Positions 18,782 to 26,117 of a stretch of DNA of 64,000 nucleotides are shown piece by piece. How positions within the stretch are numbered: position 1 is the stretch's first letter; the number at the start of each line of letters is the position of its first letter. Source of the stretch: Vibrio sp. SCSIO 43137 (GTDB lineage: Bacteria; Pseudomonadota; Gammaproteobacteria; Enterobacterales; Vibrionaceae); assembly GCF_028201475.1 (NCBI RefSeq), contig NZ_CP116383.1, positions 2,480,001 to 2,544,000 on the forward strand, given 5' to 3'. The notes under the pieces are model-generated. The model was not told the origin of the DNA, searched no databases, and saw nothing but the letters and a program-made list of their open reading frames with translations. The position numbers and the translations under genes are program-made.

Positions 18782-19918
18782 ATGAAAAAACAGATATTCA
18801 GTGCCAGTTTTGTTGTTACAACCCTACTTTTCAGCAAGTTAGCTTTTGCGGAATGGTTTGAAGCAAAAGGGACGGCCAGCTTTGTAGCCTCAGAAGAGAC
18901 GGCAAGGGTAAACGCTCTGGAAGACGCCCTCTACCAAGGAATGAAGTTTTCCGGGGCAGATATTGGGTCTCTGGCATCCCTACGACCATTTTTGGAACAG
19001 AAGCGCAGTGAATATCAGTTTACCAACCACGAAGTCCGCTATATCCGTGTGGTTGAGGCCGAAGCCTCTGACGGCAAAATGGAACTTCGGGTCCAGATGG
19101 ATATCTACCCTTCGGCAACGGGTTGCCACGTCGGCCAGTATAAAAAGACCTTTCTGGTCGGCAGCATTGATATTGCCTCTCCTCAACAGGCGGTTATGGG
19201 TCAGATTTATGACATAGGGGATGACTTCAGTCATATTGTCAATCGTCAATTGGAACAGGACTCTGTCAGTTTTGTTTCGGTCGGCACTACAGATTACCAG
19301 ATAGATAAAGGCAACCCTGCCGTGTTGCAGATGATTGCTCAGGACACCAGTGCCCAGTATATCATCGGAGGTGAAATTACCGACCTGACTGCCACAGTTG
19401 AGAAAAAGTTGCTGGGTGACGATATGATTAACCGCCAGTTTGCCCTTGAAATGCAGGTATATGACGGTAAAACCGGCCAGGAAGTGTATAACAAGGCCTA
19501 CCGTGAAGTCGCACAGTGGCCGTTTCCTAAGTCCAGCCAGGTTGACACCCGCAGTGCCCGTTTCTGGGCATCTACTTACGGTAGTATGCTGCTGAGAGTC
19601 AGCCGTAACATTATGCTGGATCTTGAATCAGAGCTCTCCTGTAAAATAACCCTGCCTGAAGTAGTTGCGGTAAACGACTCAAAAGTCACCATCAATTTAG
19701 GCCGCCTACACGGGGTAAAAGTGGGTGATAAACTGCAACTCTGGCACACAGGTTCATTTATCGACCAGTTTGGATTACCCAGAAATAAGGTATCCCAAAG
19801 TGATATTACCCTCACCGTGAGCAGAACGTATGACCAGGAATCTGAACTTATGGTCGATCAACCTCAACTGGCACAGAGCATTCAGCTTGGCGATGTAATG
19901 CATAAGAATCTTCCTTAA
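18782..19918 (+). CDS. flgT: Flagellar H-ring protein FlgT
   Basis: FlgT builds the H ring that surrounds the basal body in sodium-driven vibrio motors and helps place MotX/MotY. The start is ATG 18782 (MKKQIFSASFVVTTLLFSKLAFA, a signal peptide cut near AFA). A TTG 12 bases earlier is in frame but lies over the GGAAAG ribosome site. The protein has 378 residues, as expected for Vibrio FlgT. It diverges from flgO. Confidence 0.93.
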   Translation: MKKQIFSASFVVTTLLFSKLAFAEWFEAKGTASFVASEETARVNALEDALYQGMKFSGADIGSLASLRPFLEQKRSEYQFTNHEVRYIRVVEAEASDGKMELRVQMDIYPSATGCHVGQYKKTFLVGSIDIASPQQAVMGQIYDIGDDFSHIVNRQLEQDSVSFVSVGTTDYQIDKGNPAVLQMIAQDTSAQYIIGGEITDLTATVEKKLLGDDMINRQFALEMQVYDGKTGQEVYNKAYREVAQWPFPKSSQVDTRSARFWASTYGSMLLRVSRNIMLDLESELSCKITLPEVVAVNDSKVTINLGRLHGVKVGDKLQLWHTGSFIDQFGLPRNKVSQSDITLTVSRTYDQESELMVDQPQLAQSIQLGDVMHKNLP

Positions 19919-19943
19919 CTCATTAGTATACCGCTAAAGAAAA

Positions 19944-19972
19944 GGGCTTTGCTAATTGCAAAGCCCTCATTA
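19944..19972. terminator. Terminator between flgT and the chemoreceptor gene
   Basis: GGGCTTTGC-TAATT-GCAAAGCCC is a perfect 9-bp stem between two convergent genes. It is flanked by AAAGAAAA and TCATTATT, so it works best in the minus direction. Confidence 0.75.
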
Positions 19973-19992
19973 TTCCAGCTATCAAACAAGCT

Positions 19993-21963
19993 TTATAACT
20001 TAAACTGGCCTGCCAGCCTTTTCAGTTGATCTGCCAGCCCTGTCTGCTCCTGAGCGGCAAGAGCTATCTGCTCGCCACTCTCTGCGGTGACCTGAACACT
20101 ATTGCTGATATCCTGAGCACTGGCCGATATCTCACTACTTACGGTGACCTGCTGCTCAGCGGCTGATGCAATCTGGGTTGCCATCTGTCTGATATTATCA
20201 ATAGAGTCAACCACTACCGCCAATGTAGTTTGAACTTGTTCAGACTTCTCTACACTGGACGTTGCCAGCTGTTTTGCATCCCTTACCTGCTCGAACGCAC
20301 TATCACTAAACTGCTGCAGCTTTTTCACCATATTTTCAATTTCAAGGGTCGACTCCTGAGTACGCTGGGCTAACGAACGAACCTCATCCGCAACAACGGC
20401 AAAACCACGCCCCTGCTCCCCCGCCCTTGCAGCTTCAATAGCAGCATTCAGCGCCAACAGATTGGTCTGCTCGGCAATACCCTGAATAACATCAACCACT
20501 CCGGAGATATTGCCACTACTTTCATGTAGCTCATTAATCGTCTCTGAAACGGAATCGATACGGGAAGAGACATGGTGTATTGACTGAGTGGACTCATCAA
20601 CTGTCCTGCTGCTATCAGTAATCCGCTCATTGGCCGAATTGGCCTCTTCAGAAGTGAGCTGAATATTGCTGGCAACTTCTTTAATTGAAACACTCATCTG
20701 TTCCATGGCACTGACCACTAACAGTACCTGACTCTGTTCTTTCTTCAGTAACTCTGCATTTTCCCGCACTGTGACCGTTGACTCTTCAGAGGCAGCAGCC
20801 AGTTGATCACTTGAACCGGCAATAACATTCACTGTCTCAGTGATAGAATCAAGCATTCTGTTGAGGTCATTGGCGATCATGCCCAGCTCATCACCACTTG
20901 CTGAGTCACAACGAGAGGCAAGATCTTTATCAGCTGCTTTTTCCATCGTTCCTTTAAGGCTATGAATCTGGCGGGTAAAGCCTTTGAGCAGCATTATGCT
21001 GAAATAGGAAGAGAGTAGTATCAACACAGCAGACACTATTAAGTAGAGCCAGAAAGCTCTCTGAGATGAAGAGACAATACCCGACGATAACTTCAGAATC
21101 TCTTCCGTCAGCATCTCTTCCTGCTCTTTCAGCAGGTTAATTCTTGCCGTAGATTGAGCAAACCACTCTTCTGCTTTCTGATTCAATTCATTGGCAAATG
21201 CTTTACTACGATACGCTTCCACTTGCTTGACAGACGGGGCACTCATCATCTGACGAAAGGAATCTACATGCTGCGGCGAAGCGTAAATCTGAAAGGTTGA
21301 AAAGTAGCTGTTTTGTTCACTTACCAGTTGAACAAATTTTCTGAACATACCATTACCAAACTCGCCTCTGCCAAATGTATTACTTAGCACAGCCCTTTCA
21401 ATACCAGCCCTCTCTTTGCCCTGCAAAAACTCGTAATAAGCAGCCAGAGAACGGCTAATCTCTGCCACTTCTGAGATTGAAACGGCCAGACCTGGAACAG
21501 ATAACAACTTTCCGTTCAGCGTTGTATAGTAACTCAGTGCTTTTCCTAGTGGCGTACTCAGAGAGGTAATTCCGCTGCGCATCTCAGCTATCTGAGCTAT
21601 CATGCTGTTTGCATCCTCAACCACACGCCAAAGCTGGCTATGTTGTTGTAGCTCTGATGAATGTTCAGCCAGATACGCTTTTAAATCCTTAAGCCGCTTA
21701 TCCGTTTCTTTACGCTGCCGGGGCAACTTATCGGCAAAATTGTTACCTTTTGAGCCAATATAGCCCGCTGACATTCCTCTCTCTTTTTGCAGCTCATGCA
21801 CCAGACGGCTGTTATAAGCAGAGAGTTCGACAAAGTTGTAAATTGTCGTTGCAGAATCTTTTACCTTGAGGCTGCCGGTGATTTGAACTCCGGCGAAATA
21901 ACACAAAGCAACCAATATTGGTATCACCACCAACATCAGTTTTTGCCTTACATTTAATTGCAT
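19993..21963 (-). CDS. Methyl-accepting chemotaxis protein with NIT sensor domain
   Basis: Membrane chemoreceptor of 656 residues. TM1 is at about 10-30. The periplasmic part (about 35-305) has the NIT-domain signature [22 protein letters not shown]2 is at about 310-332, then HAMP (to about 385) and the cytoplasmic signalling region. The signalling hairpin tip is present ([20 protein letters not shown], then [19 protein letters not shown]). NIT domains are linked to nitrate/nitrite sensing in some proteins, but the ligand here is unknown. It lies at the border of the flagellar cluster with no cotranscribed gene. Confidence 0.92.
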   Translation of the reverse strand: MQLNVRQKLMLVVIPILVALCYFAGVQITGSLKVKDSATTIYNFVELSAYNSRLVHELQKERGMSAGYIGSKGNNFADKLPRQRKETDKRLKDLKAYLAEHSSELQQHSQLWRVVEDANSMIAQIAEMRSGITSLSTPLGKALSYYTTLNGKLLSVPGLAVSISEVAEISRSLAAYYEFLQGKERAGIERAVLSNTFGRGEFGNGMFRKFVQLVSEQNSYFSTFQIYASPQHVDSFRQMMSAPSVKQVEAYRSKAFANELNQKAEEWFAQSTARINLLKEQEEMLTEEILKLSSGIVSSSQRAFWLYLIVSAVLILLSSYFSIMLLKGFTRQIHSLKGTMEKAADKDLASRCDSASGDELGMIANDLNRMLDSITETVNVIAGSSDQLAAASEESTVTVRENAELLKKEQSQVLLVVSAMEQMSVSIKEVASNIQLTSEEANSANERITDSSRTVDESTQSIHHVSSRIDSVSETINELHESSGNISGVVDVIQGIAEQTNLLALNAAIEAARAGEQGRGFAVVADEVRSLAQRTQESTLEIENMVKKLQQFSDSAFEQVRDAKQLATSSVEKSEQVQTTLAVVVDSIDNIRQMATQIASAAEQQVTVSSEISASAQDISNSVQVTAESGEQIALAAQEQTGLADQLKRLAGQFKL

Positions 21964-22144
21964 GTTAGGTCCTATACAAACAAAAATAATGCTTCCACGC
22001 CTTATTGACGTTGAATTCCCGATCCCTGTACTACAAGTTTAATATATGGTGCATAAATTGCCTGTTATTCAGACAATTAAGCCACAAAAGACAAAAAACC
22101 TTTAGAAATCAAAAAAAATCTCTATATAATCAGATTCTCAATGG

Positions 22145-22221
22145 GTCCCCTTGGCACAGCTGGATAGCGCGACTCCCTCCTAAGGAGTAGGTCACAGGTT
22201 CGAATCCTGTAGGGGACGCCA
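22145..22221 (+). tRNA. tRNA-Arg (anticodon CCT)
   Basis: A 77-nt cloverleaf with acceptor stem GTCCCCT/AGGGGAC, anticodon loop CTCCTAA, T loop TTCGAAT and encoded CCA. It decodes AGG. tRNA-Arg genes are common integration targets, but I found no repeated 3' end nearby. Confidence 0.95.
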
Positions 22222-22523
22222 TTTACCCTTTCATCTTTGCCGCTTGTATTCAGGGCCTGTATTCTTATTTATTTAGCTCATTTATTTCCAGATACACCAT
22301 TCACAACTCTTTTAATTTACCCCTTATTAGGTATCTCTTTTATATAAAAAATAGCGCCAAACCTGATATATCAGCACCTAATAACTTTTCTATAAGTTAT
22401 TTTTCAGAAACTCTCTGTTTATTACCGATAGCTCAAATTAAAAAAATGCCTTGATTTCTTCAATTTTCCGCGAGAATGTCATAGGCTTTATATTAATAGA
22501 AGTGTCATTTAGATAGCTAAGCG
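22222..22523. other. AT-rich gap with no gene
   Basis: These 302 bp between tRNA-Arg and the orphan gene contain no credible reading frame, strong promoter or attachment repeat. The sequence is strikingly AT-rich compared with the rest of the window. Confidence 0.5.
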
Positions 22524-23018
22524 ATGAGTAAAAGCAACCTAACGACAAACACCGGTCACCGATTTATATCCAAAGGTAAAACCGCCTTTAAAATTCATAT
22601 CCATACGCCCGATGATAAGATTTTGCATCGTTCGGTGGGCTTTATTCGCCTTGGTGAAGAGAAAGCGCTGAAAAAAACCATCGAGCTAAGGAATGAACTG
22701 GGCAAAGAGATGTGGGGGAAGTTTTGGAACCGCTTACTGAAAGACCCTTATCTTATGACACGACTGCCACATGATCTGGAACCTAAAATCGTTTACAAGT
22801 CGAGAGACCCTGCCACCAGCGAAGGCTACTATATCGCCAAGTGGCGTGAATATATTGGTGAAGGAGAGTTTAAATACCGCAGTAAAGTTTGCTCAATTGA
22901 TAAACACGGAAAGCTGGCCGCTTACTCCATCGCAAAGCGGGCTCTGCTGGAAGCTCATAAAGACGTGATTGACCTGTTAATGTTTATGGGACGGCTAAAC
23001 AGTATCGACCTGAAATAG
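22524..23018 (+). CDS. Uncharacterised protein with two AP2-like repeats
   Basis: I do not recognise this 164-residue protein with confidence. It is basic and soluble, with no signal peptide. It seems to contain two related segments (about 11-63 and 98-150). Each opens with an aromatic/basic beta-like stretch (GHRFISKGKTAFKIHIHT; GYYIAKWREYIGEGEFKYRS). Each ends with a helix rich in Ala, Lys, Arg and Glu (EEKALKKTIELRNELGKEMW; KLAAYSIAKRALLEAHKDVI). That beta-beta-beta-helix layout recalls the AP2 DNA-binding fold of some integrases and homing proteins. No catalytic domain is present. The ribosome site is weak. It sits alone between tRNA-Arg and an IS4 element and formerly shared a terminator with gltX. 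Confidence 0.65.
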   Translation: MSKSNLTTNTGHRFISKGKTAFKIHIHTPDDKILHRSVGFIRLGEEKALKKTIELRNELGKEMWGKFWNRLLKDPYLMTRLPHDLEPKIVYKSRDPATSEGYYIAKWREYIGEGEFKYRSKVCSIDKHGKLAAYSIAKRALLEAHKDVIDLLMFMGRLNSIDLK

Positions 23019-23039
23019 AGCTTTTGAAAAACAAAATCC

Positions 23040-23051
23040 CGCCATCTGGCG
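23040..23051. repeat. Left target-site duplication of the IS4 element
   Basis: CGCCATCTGGCG immediately precedes the left inverted repeat and is repeated exactly at 24481-24492. A 12-bp duplication fits IS4, which duplicates 11-13 bp. Confidence 0.92.
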
Positions 23052-23110
23052 TAATGCTGATCAGTTAAGAAATTTAATAGATCAGTTGAACGATCCTTAA
23101 AAGGCTTCAA

Positions 23111-23144
23111 AATCCGGTATCAAGTAATTGATGCCGGATTTTTT
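23111..23144 (+). terminator. Terminator-like hairpin over the transposase ribosome site
   Basis: AATCCGGTATCA pairs with TGATGCCGGATT (one bulge) and is followed by a T-run that ends at the ATG. Transcripts entering from outside would terminate here. If they read through, the only possible Shine-Dalgarno (GGA, 7 bases before ATG) would be buried in the stem. Protection from external transcription is a known IS strategy; its use here is inferred. Confidence 0.65.
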
Positions 23145-24467
23145 ATGTCTATTCAGTCCCTCCTTGATACAACTATTTCCTCTGTAAAAGAGCTCACTTC
23201 ATTAGACAAGTTGAACTCACTACTCTCTCCTGAGTTGCTTGCACAAGCATTTGAAAAAGCGGGGGTTGCAACTGTACGCAAACGTCGCTTGCCATTGGAG
23301 GCTGTGGTTTGGTCAGTTGTAGGAATGGGTTTATTCCGACAAGAATCCGTCTGGGATATAGCCAGTAAACTTGATGTATCTTTGCCTGGAAAACGTCATT
23401 TAGTTGCACCAAGCGCATTAGTTCAAGCCCGGCAGAGGCTAGGTGTGGAAGCCATGCAGGAAACATTTCAGGCTCTGGCTGCTCATCACTTTAATAAGCA
23501 AAAGTTTGAAGTGTGGCATGGACTTAACCTGCTTGCAGTGGACGGTGTCGTTTTTCGTACCCATGACAATGCCGAAAACCGGGACTTCTTCGGCTCCGAT
23601 AGCAATAAACAAGGGGAAAACAGTTACCCTCAGGTGCGCATGTGCTGCTTGATGGAGCTATCAAGTCATCTGCTTTTGGACAGTGCCTTCGATGCCAGAA
23701 AGATTGGCGAAATGACTCTTGCCGAAAGGCTGATTGAACACGCACCTGATTACTCACTAACCCTATTTGACAGAGGTTACTATTCACTTGGCCTGTTAAA
23801 TAGCTGGTCTCAGGCGGGAACAGAAAGGCACTGGATGATACCGGCTAAAAAGGACCTTGTTTACACTGAAGTGCATAAACTCGGAAAAAGAGACAGGCTG
23901 GTATCAATCAAAACATCTCCTCAGGCACGAAAAAAGTTCTCTGACTTAAATGAAGAATTAATCGTAAGATTAACAAGTTATACCATTGATGGTCAGGAGT
24001 ATCGTGTTTTAAGCTCGCTGACAGATCCGCTGAAATATCAATATAACGAGCTGGTAGAGCTTTACCAACAGCGTTGGGAAATTGAGCTTGGCTATCGAGA
24101 AATAAAACAAACCCTTTTATTGTCTGCCCACACACTAAGAAGTCGAAAGCCAGACATGGTTCGGCAAGAGCTATGGGGAGTACTTGTTGCCTACAATTTG
24201 GTTCGTATAGCGATGATCGAAGCTGCTTCAGGCATGGATGATGTTAATCCAAATAGGTTAAGTTTCTCTCACTGCGCGAGACATGTAATGGTTTATCTAA
24301 CTACTATACCGATCAGTAGTCCGGGTAACCTTCCGAAGCACTATGCTACGCTTCTGGAAACGTTAAGAATGTTTGAATTGCCAGACAAGGTACCAGATAG
24401 AAAGTATCCTCGAGTGATGAGGAAAAAACCTAAAAAGTACCCTTACAAAAAATGCCAGTCAGCTTAA
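23145..24467 (+). CDS. IS4-family DDE transposase
   Basis: Transposase of 440 residues, full length for the family (E. coli IS4 InsG is about 442). The DDE residues are visible: D133 in [10 protein letters not shown]209 in [10 protein letters not shown]314 in [16 protein letters not shown]. The last motif fits the IS4 signature Y-(2)-R-(3)-E-(6)-K exactly (Y307, R310, E314, K321). The start follows a hairpin that hides the ribosome site. The stop lies inside the right-end structure. No frameshift or internal stop, so it is likely active. Confidence 0.95.
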   Translation: MSIQSLLDTTISSVKELTSLDKLNSLLSPELLAQAFEKAGVATVRKRRLPLEAVVWSVVGMGLFRQESVWDIASKLDVSLPGKRHLVAPSALVQARQRLGVEAMQETFQALAAHHFNKQKFEVWHGLNLLAVDGVVFRTHDNAENRDFFGSDSNKQGENSYPQVRMCCLMELSSHLLLDSAFDARKIGEMTLAERLIEHAPDYSLTLFDRGYYSLGLLNSWSQAGTERHWMIPAKKDLVYTEVHKLGKRDRLVSIKTSPQARKKFSDLNEELIVRLTSYTIDGQEYRVLSSLTDPLKYQYNELVELYQQRWEIELGYREIKQTLLLSAHTLRSRKPDMVRQELWGVLVAYNLVRIAMIEAASGMDDVNPNRLSFSHCARHVMVYLTTIPISSPGNLPKHYATLLETLRMFELPDKVPDRKYPRVMRKKPKKYPYKKCQSA

Positions 24468-24479
24468 CTGACTGGCATT
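24447..24479 (-). terminator. Terminator formed by the IS4 right end
   Basis: AATGCCAGTCAG (24451-24462) is perfectly complementary to CTGACTGGCATT (24468-24479), with a 5-nt loop. Read from gltX (minus), a six-T run follows. This is a textbook intrinsic terminator facing into the element. Confidence 0.8.
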
Positions 24480-24480
24480 A

Positions 24481-24492
24481 CGCCATCTGGCG
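24481..24492. repeat. Right target-site duplication of the IS4 element
   Basis: Second exact copy of CGCCATCTGGCG. It is followed by GGATTTT, the far arm of the terminator that the insertion split. Confidence 0.92.
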
Positions 24493-24518
24493 GGATTTTC
24501 TATTCAGACCTGAAACTA

Positions 24519-25943
24519 TTATGCGTTAGCTTCACGTTCAGCGATAAATGCCAAAGCCATCTTGATTCGGCCTGTCACTCTCTCTTTGCCGATTAACTGC
24601 ATCACAGCATCAACAGAGGGAGACTGACCACCACCGGTTACTGCAACACGAAGTGGCATACCGATTTTACCCATACCGATTTCAAGCTCTTCACAAACCT
24701 GAGCAATCACAGCGTGCAGGTTTTCTGTTGTCCACTCTTCCAGAGCTTCAACTTTTGACAACGCCAGCTCAAGAGGCTCTTTAGCAACACCGCGCAGATG
24801 TTTCTTTGCTGCTGCCGCATCAAAGGCATCAAAGTCCTGATAGAAATAGCGCGACTGCTGGGCAAGCTCAACAAGAGTATTACAACGCTCACCAACCAGG
24901 GCAATAACAGACTCAATTGCCGGGCCGTTTGCCTTATCAATACCCTGATTATCCAGATGCCACTGCAGGTGCTCTGCAACATAAGCAGGATCAGATGTCT
25001 TGATATAGTGGTTGTTCAGCCACAAAAGCTTATCGGTATTAAACGCAGAAGCAGACTTACTGATGGCGCTTAAGCTAAACAGATCAATCATCTCCTGCTG
25101 AGAGAAGATCTCCTGATCACCATGAGACCAGCCCAGACGAACCAGATAGTTGTTCAGTGCGTTCGGCAGATAACCTTCATCACGATACTGCATCACAGAG
25201 ACTGCACCGTGGCGTTTAGACAGCTTAGCACCGTCATCACCCAGAATCATTGCACAGTGAGCAAAAGTAGGTACAGGGGCACCCAGAGCTTCATAGATGT
25301 TGATCTGACGAGGCGTATTATTGATATGGTCTTCACCACGAACTACATGAGTGATACCCATATCCCAGTCATCAACCACTACACAGAAGTTGTAGGTAGG
25401 AGAACCATCGGTACGACGAATAATCAAATCATCCAGTTGGTCATTACCAATCTCAATACGGCCACGGATCTGATCTTCAAAAACAACGCTGCCACTAACA
25501 GGGTTACGGAAACGGATAACACACGGGTCGCCCTCATTTGCTGCCTGATTTACGGCAACAATCTTAGGGTGGTTAGCATCGTAACGCGGCATCTCTTTAT
25601 TCGCTTCCTGCTCCGCGCGGATTTCGTCCAGCAGCTCTTTAGAGGCATAGCATTTGTAAGCTTTATCTTCCGCTAACAGCTTATCCACCATTTCGTTATA
25701 ACGATCAAAGCGTTTTGTCTGGTAGTAAGGCCCTTCGTCCCACTCTAATCCCATCCAACTCATACCTTCCAGAATGGCATCAACGGCTTCCTGAGTTGAA
25801 CGTTCCAAATCTGTATCTTCAATTCTCAGAACAAATTCACCGCCCTGATTTTTAGCATATAGCCATGAATAAAGTGCTGTACGCGCACCACCAACGTGAA
25901 GATAGCCTGTCGGGCTAGGAGCAAAACGAGTTTTTACCGTCAT
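24519..25943 (-). CDS. gltX: Glutamyl-tRNA synthetase
   Basis: GltX charges tRNA-Glu. The 474-residue class I enzyme has the HIGH-type motif HVGG (16-19), the [10 protein letters not shown] region and the KMSKS-type motif KLSKR (240-244). The anticodon-binding domain fills the C-terminal third. Length is normal. Its original terminator was interrupted by the IS4 element just downstream, though the IS end offers a substitute. It diverges from copA, the same neighbourhood as in V. cholerae. Confidence 0.97.
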   Translation of the reverse strand: MTVKTRFAPSPTGYLHVGGARTALYSWLYAKNQGGEFVLRIEDTDLERSTQEAVDAILEGMSWMGLEWDEGPYYQTKRFDRYNEMVDKLLAEDKAYKCYASKELLDEIRAEQEANKEMPRYDANHPKIVAVNQAANEGDPCVIRFRNPVSGSVVFEDQIRGRIEIGNDQLDDLIIRRTDGSPTYNFCVVVDDWDMGITHVVRGEDHINNTPRQINIYEALGAPVPTFAHCAMILGDDGAKLSKRHGAVSVMQYRDEGYLPNALNNYLVRLGWSHGDQEIFSQQEMIDLFSLSAISKSASAFNTDKLLWLNNHYIKTSDPAYVAEHLQWHLDNQGIDKANGPAIESVIALVGERCNTLVELAQQSRYFYQDFDAFDAAAAKKHLRGVAKEPLELALSKVEALEEWTTENLHAVIAQVCEELEIGMGKIGMPLRVAVTGGGQSPSVDAVMQLIGKERVTGRIKMALAFIAEREANA

Positions 25944-26055
25944 GTAAATTACCTTAGTGATAAAAAGGTGCAGCGTTAGCCGCGGATAAGGACAAAAAAG
26001 TGGCGGTATTCTAGCATTGTGTGGTTGTTTTTCTCAATCCGGAATTATTAACCCC

Positions 26056-26086
26056 TTGACCTTACCCAAGGGGTAGGGTTTATCTT
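26056..26086 (+). promoter_or_regulatory. CueR-type promoter of copA
   Basis: TTGACC and TATCTT are separated by 19 bp, the over-long spacer typical of MerR-family promoters. The spacer holds the dyad ACCTTACCC-AAG-GGGTAGGGT (26059-26079), matching 8 of 9 positions. This resembles the CueR operator of E. coli copA. CueR itself is not encoded in the window. Confidence 0.82.
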
Positions 26087-26117
26087 TTTGTAAAACGTTA
26101 GCTGTCAGAGAATTATT

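Larger units (their letters stand above)
23052..24480 (+). mobile_element. IS4-family insertion sequence (1429 bp, apparently intact)
   Basis: The ends are TAATGCTGATCAGTTAAG (left) and, read inward, TAATGCCAGTCAGTTAAG (right). They are 18 bp long with three mismatches, and resemble the ends I recall for E. coli IS4 (TAATGCCGATCAGTTAAG). The length is almost that of E. coli IS4 (1426 bp). It encodes one full-length transposase and is flanked by perfect 12-bp duplications, so the insertion is recent. It lies in the centre of what was a terminator hairpin. Confidence 0.93.

Noticed and set aside
22145..22523. Attachment site of an integrated phage or island at tRNA-Arg
   Set aside because: No second copy of the tRNA 3' end and no integrase are found in the window.
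23034..24499. A 30-bp terminal inverted repeat beginning AAAATCCCGCCA as the IS4 boundary
   Set aside because: The outer 12-18 bp are the arms of the split terminator. The true ends start at TAATGC, which leaves an exact 12-bp duplication on each side.
25122..25676. Antisense frame of 184 aa inside gltX
   Set aside because: It lies wholly within a conserved essential gene and shows no recognisable protein features.
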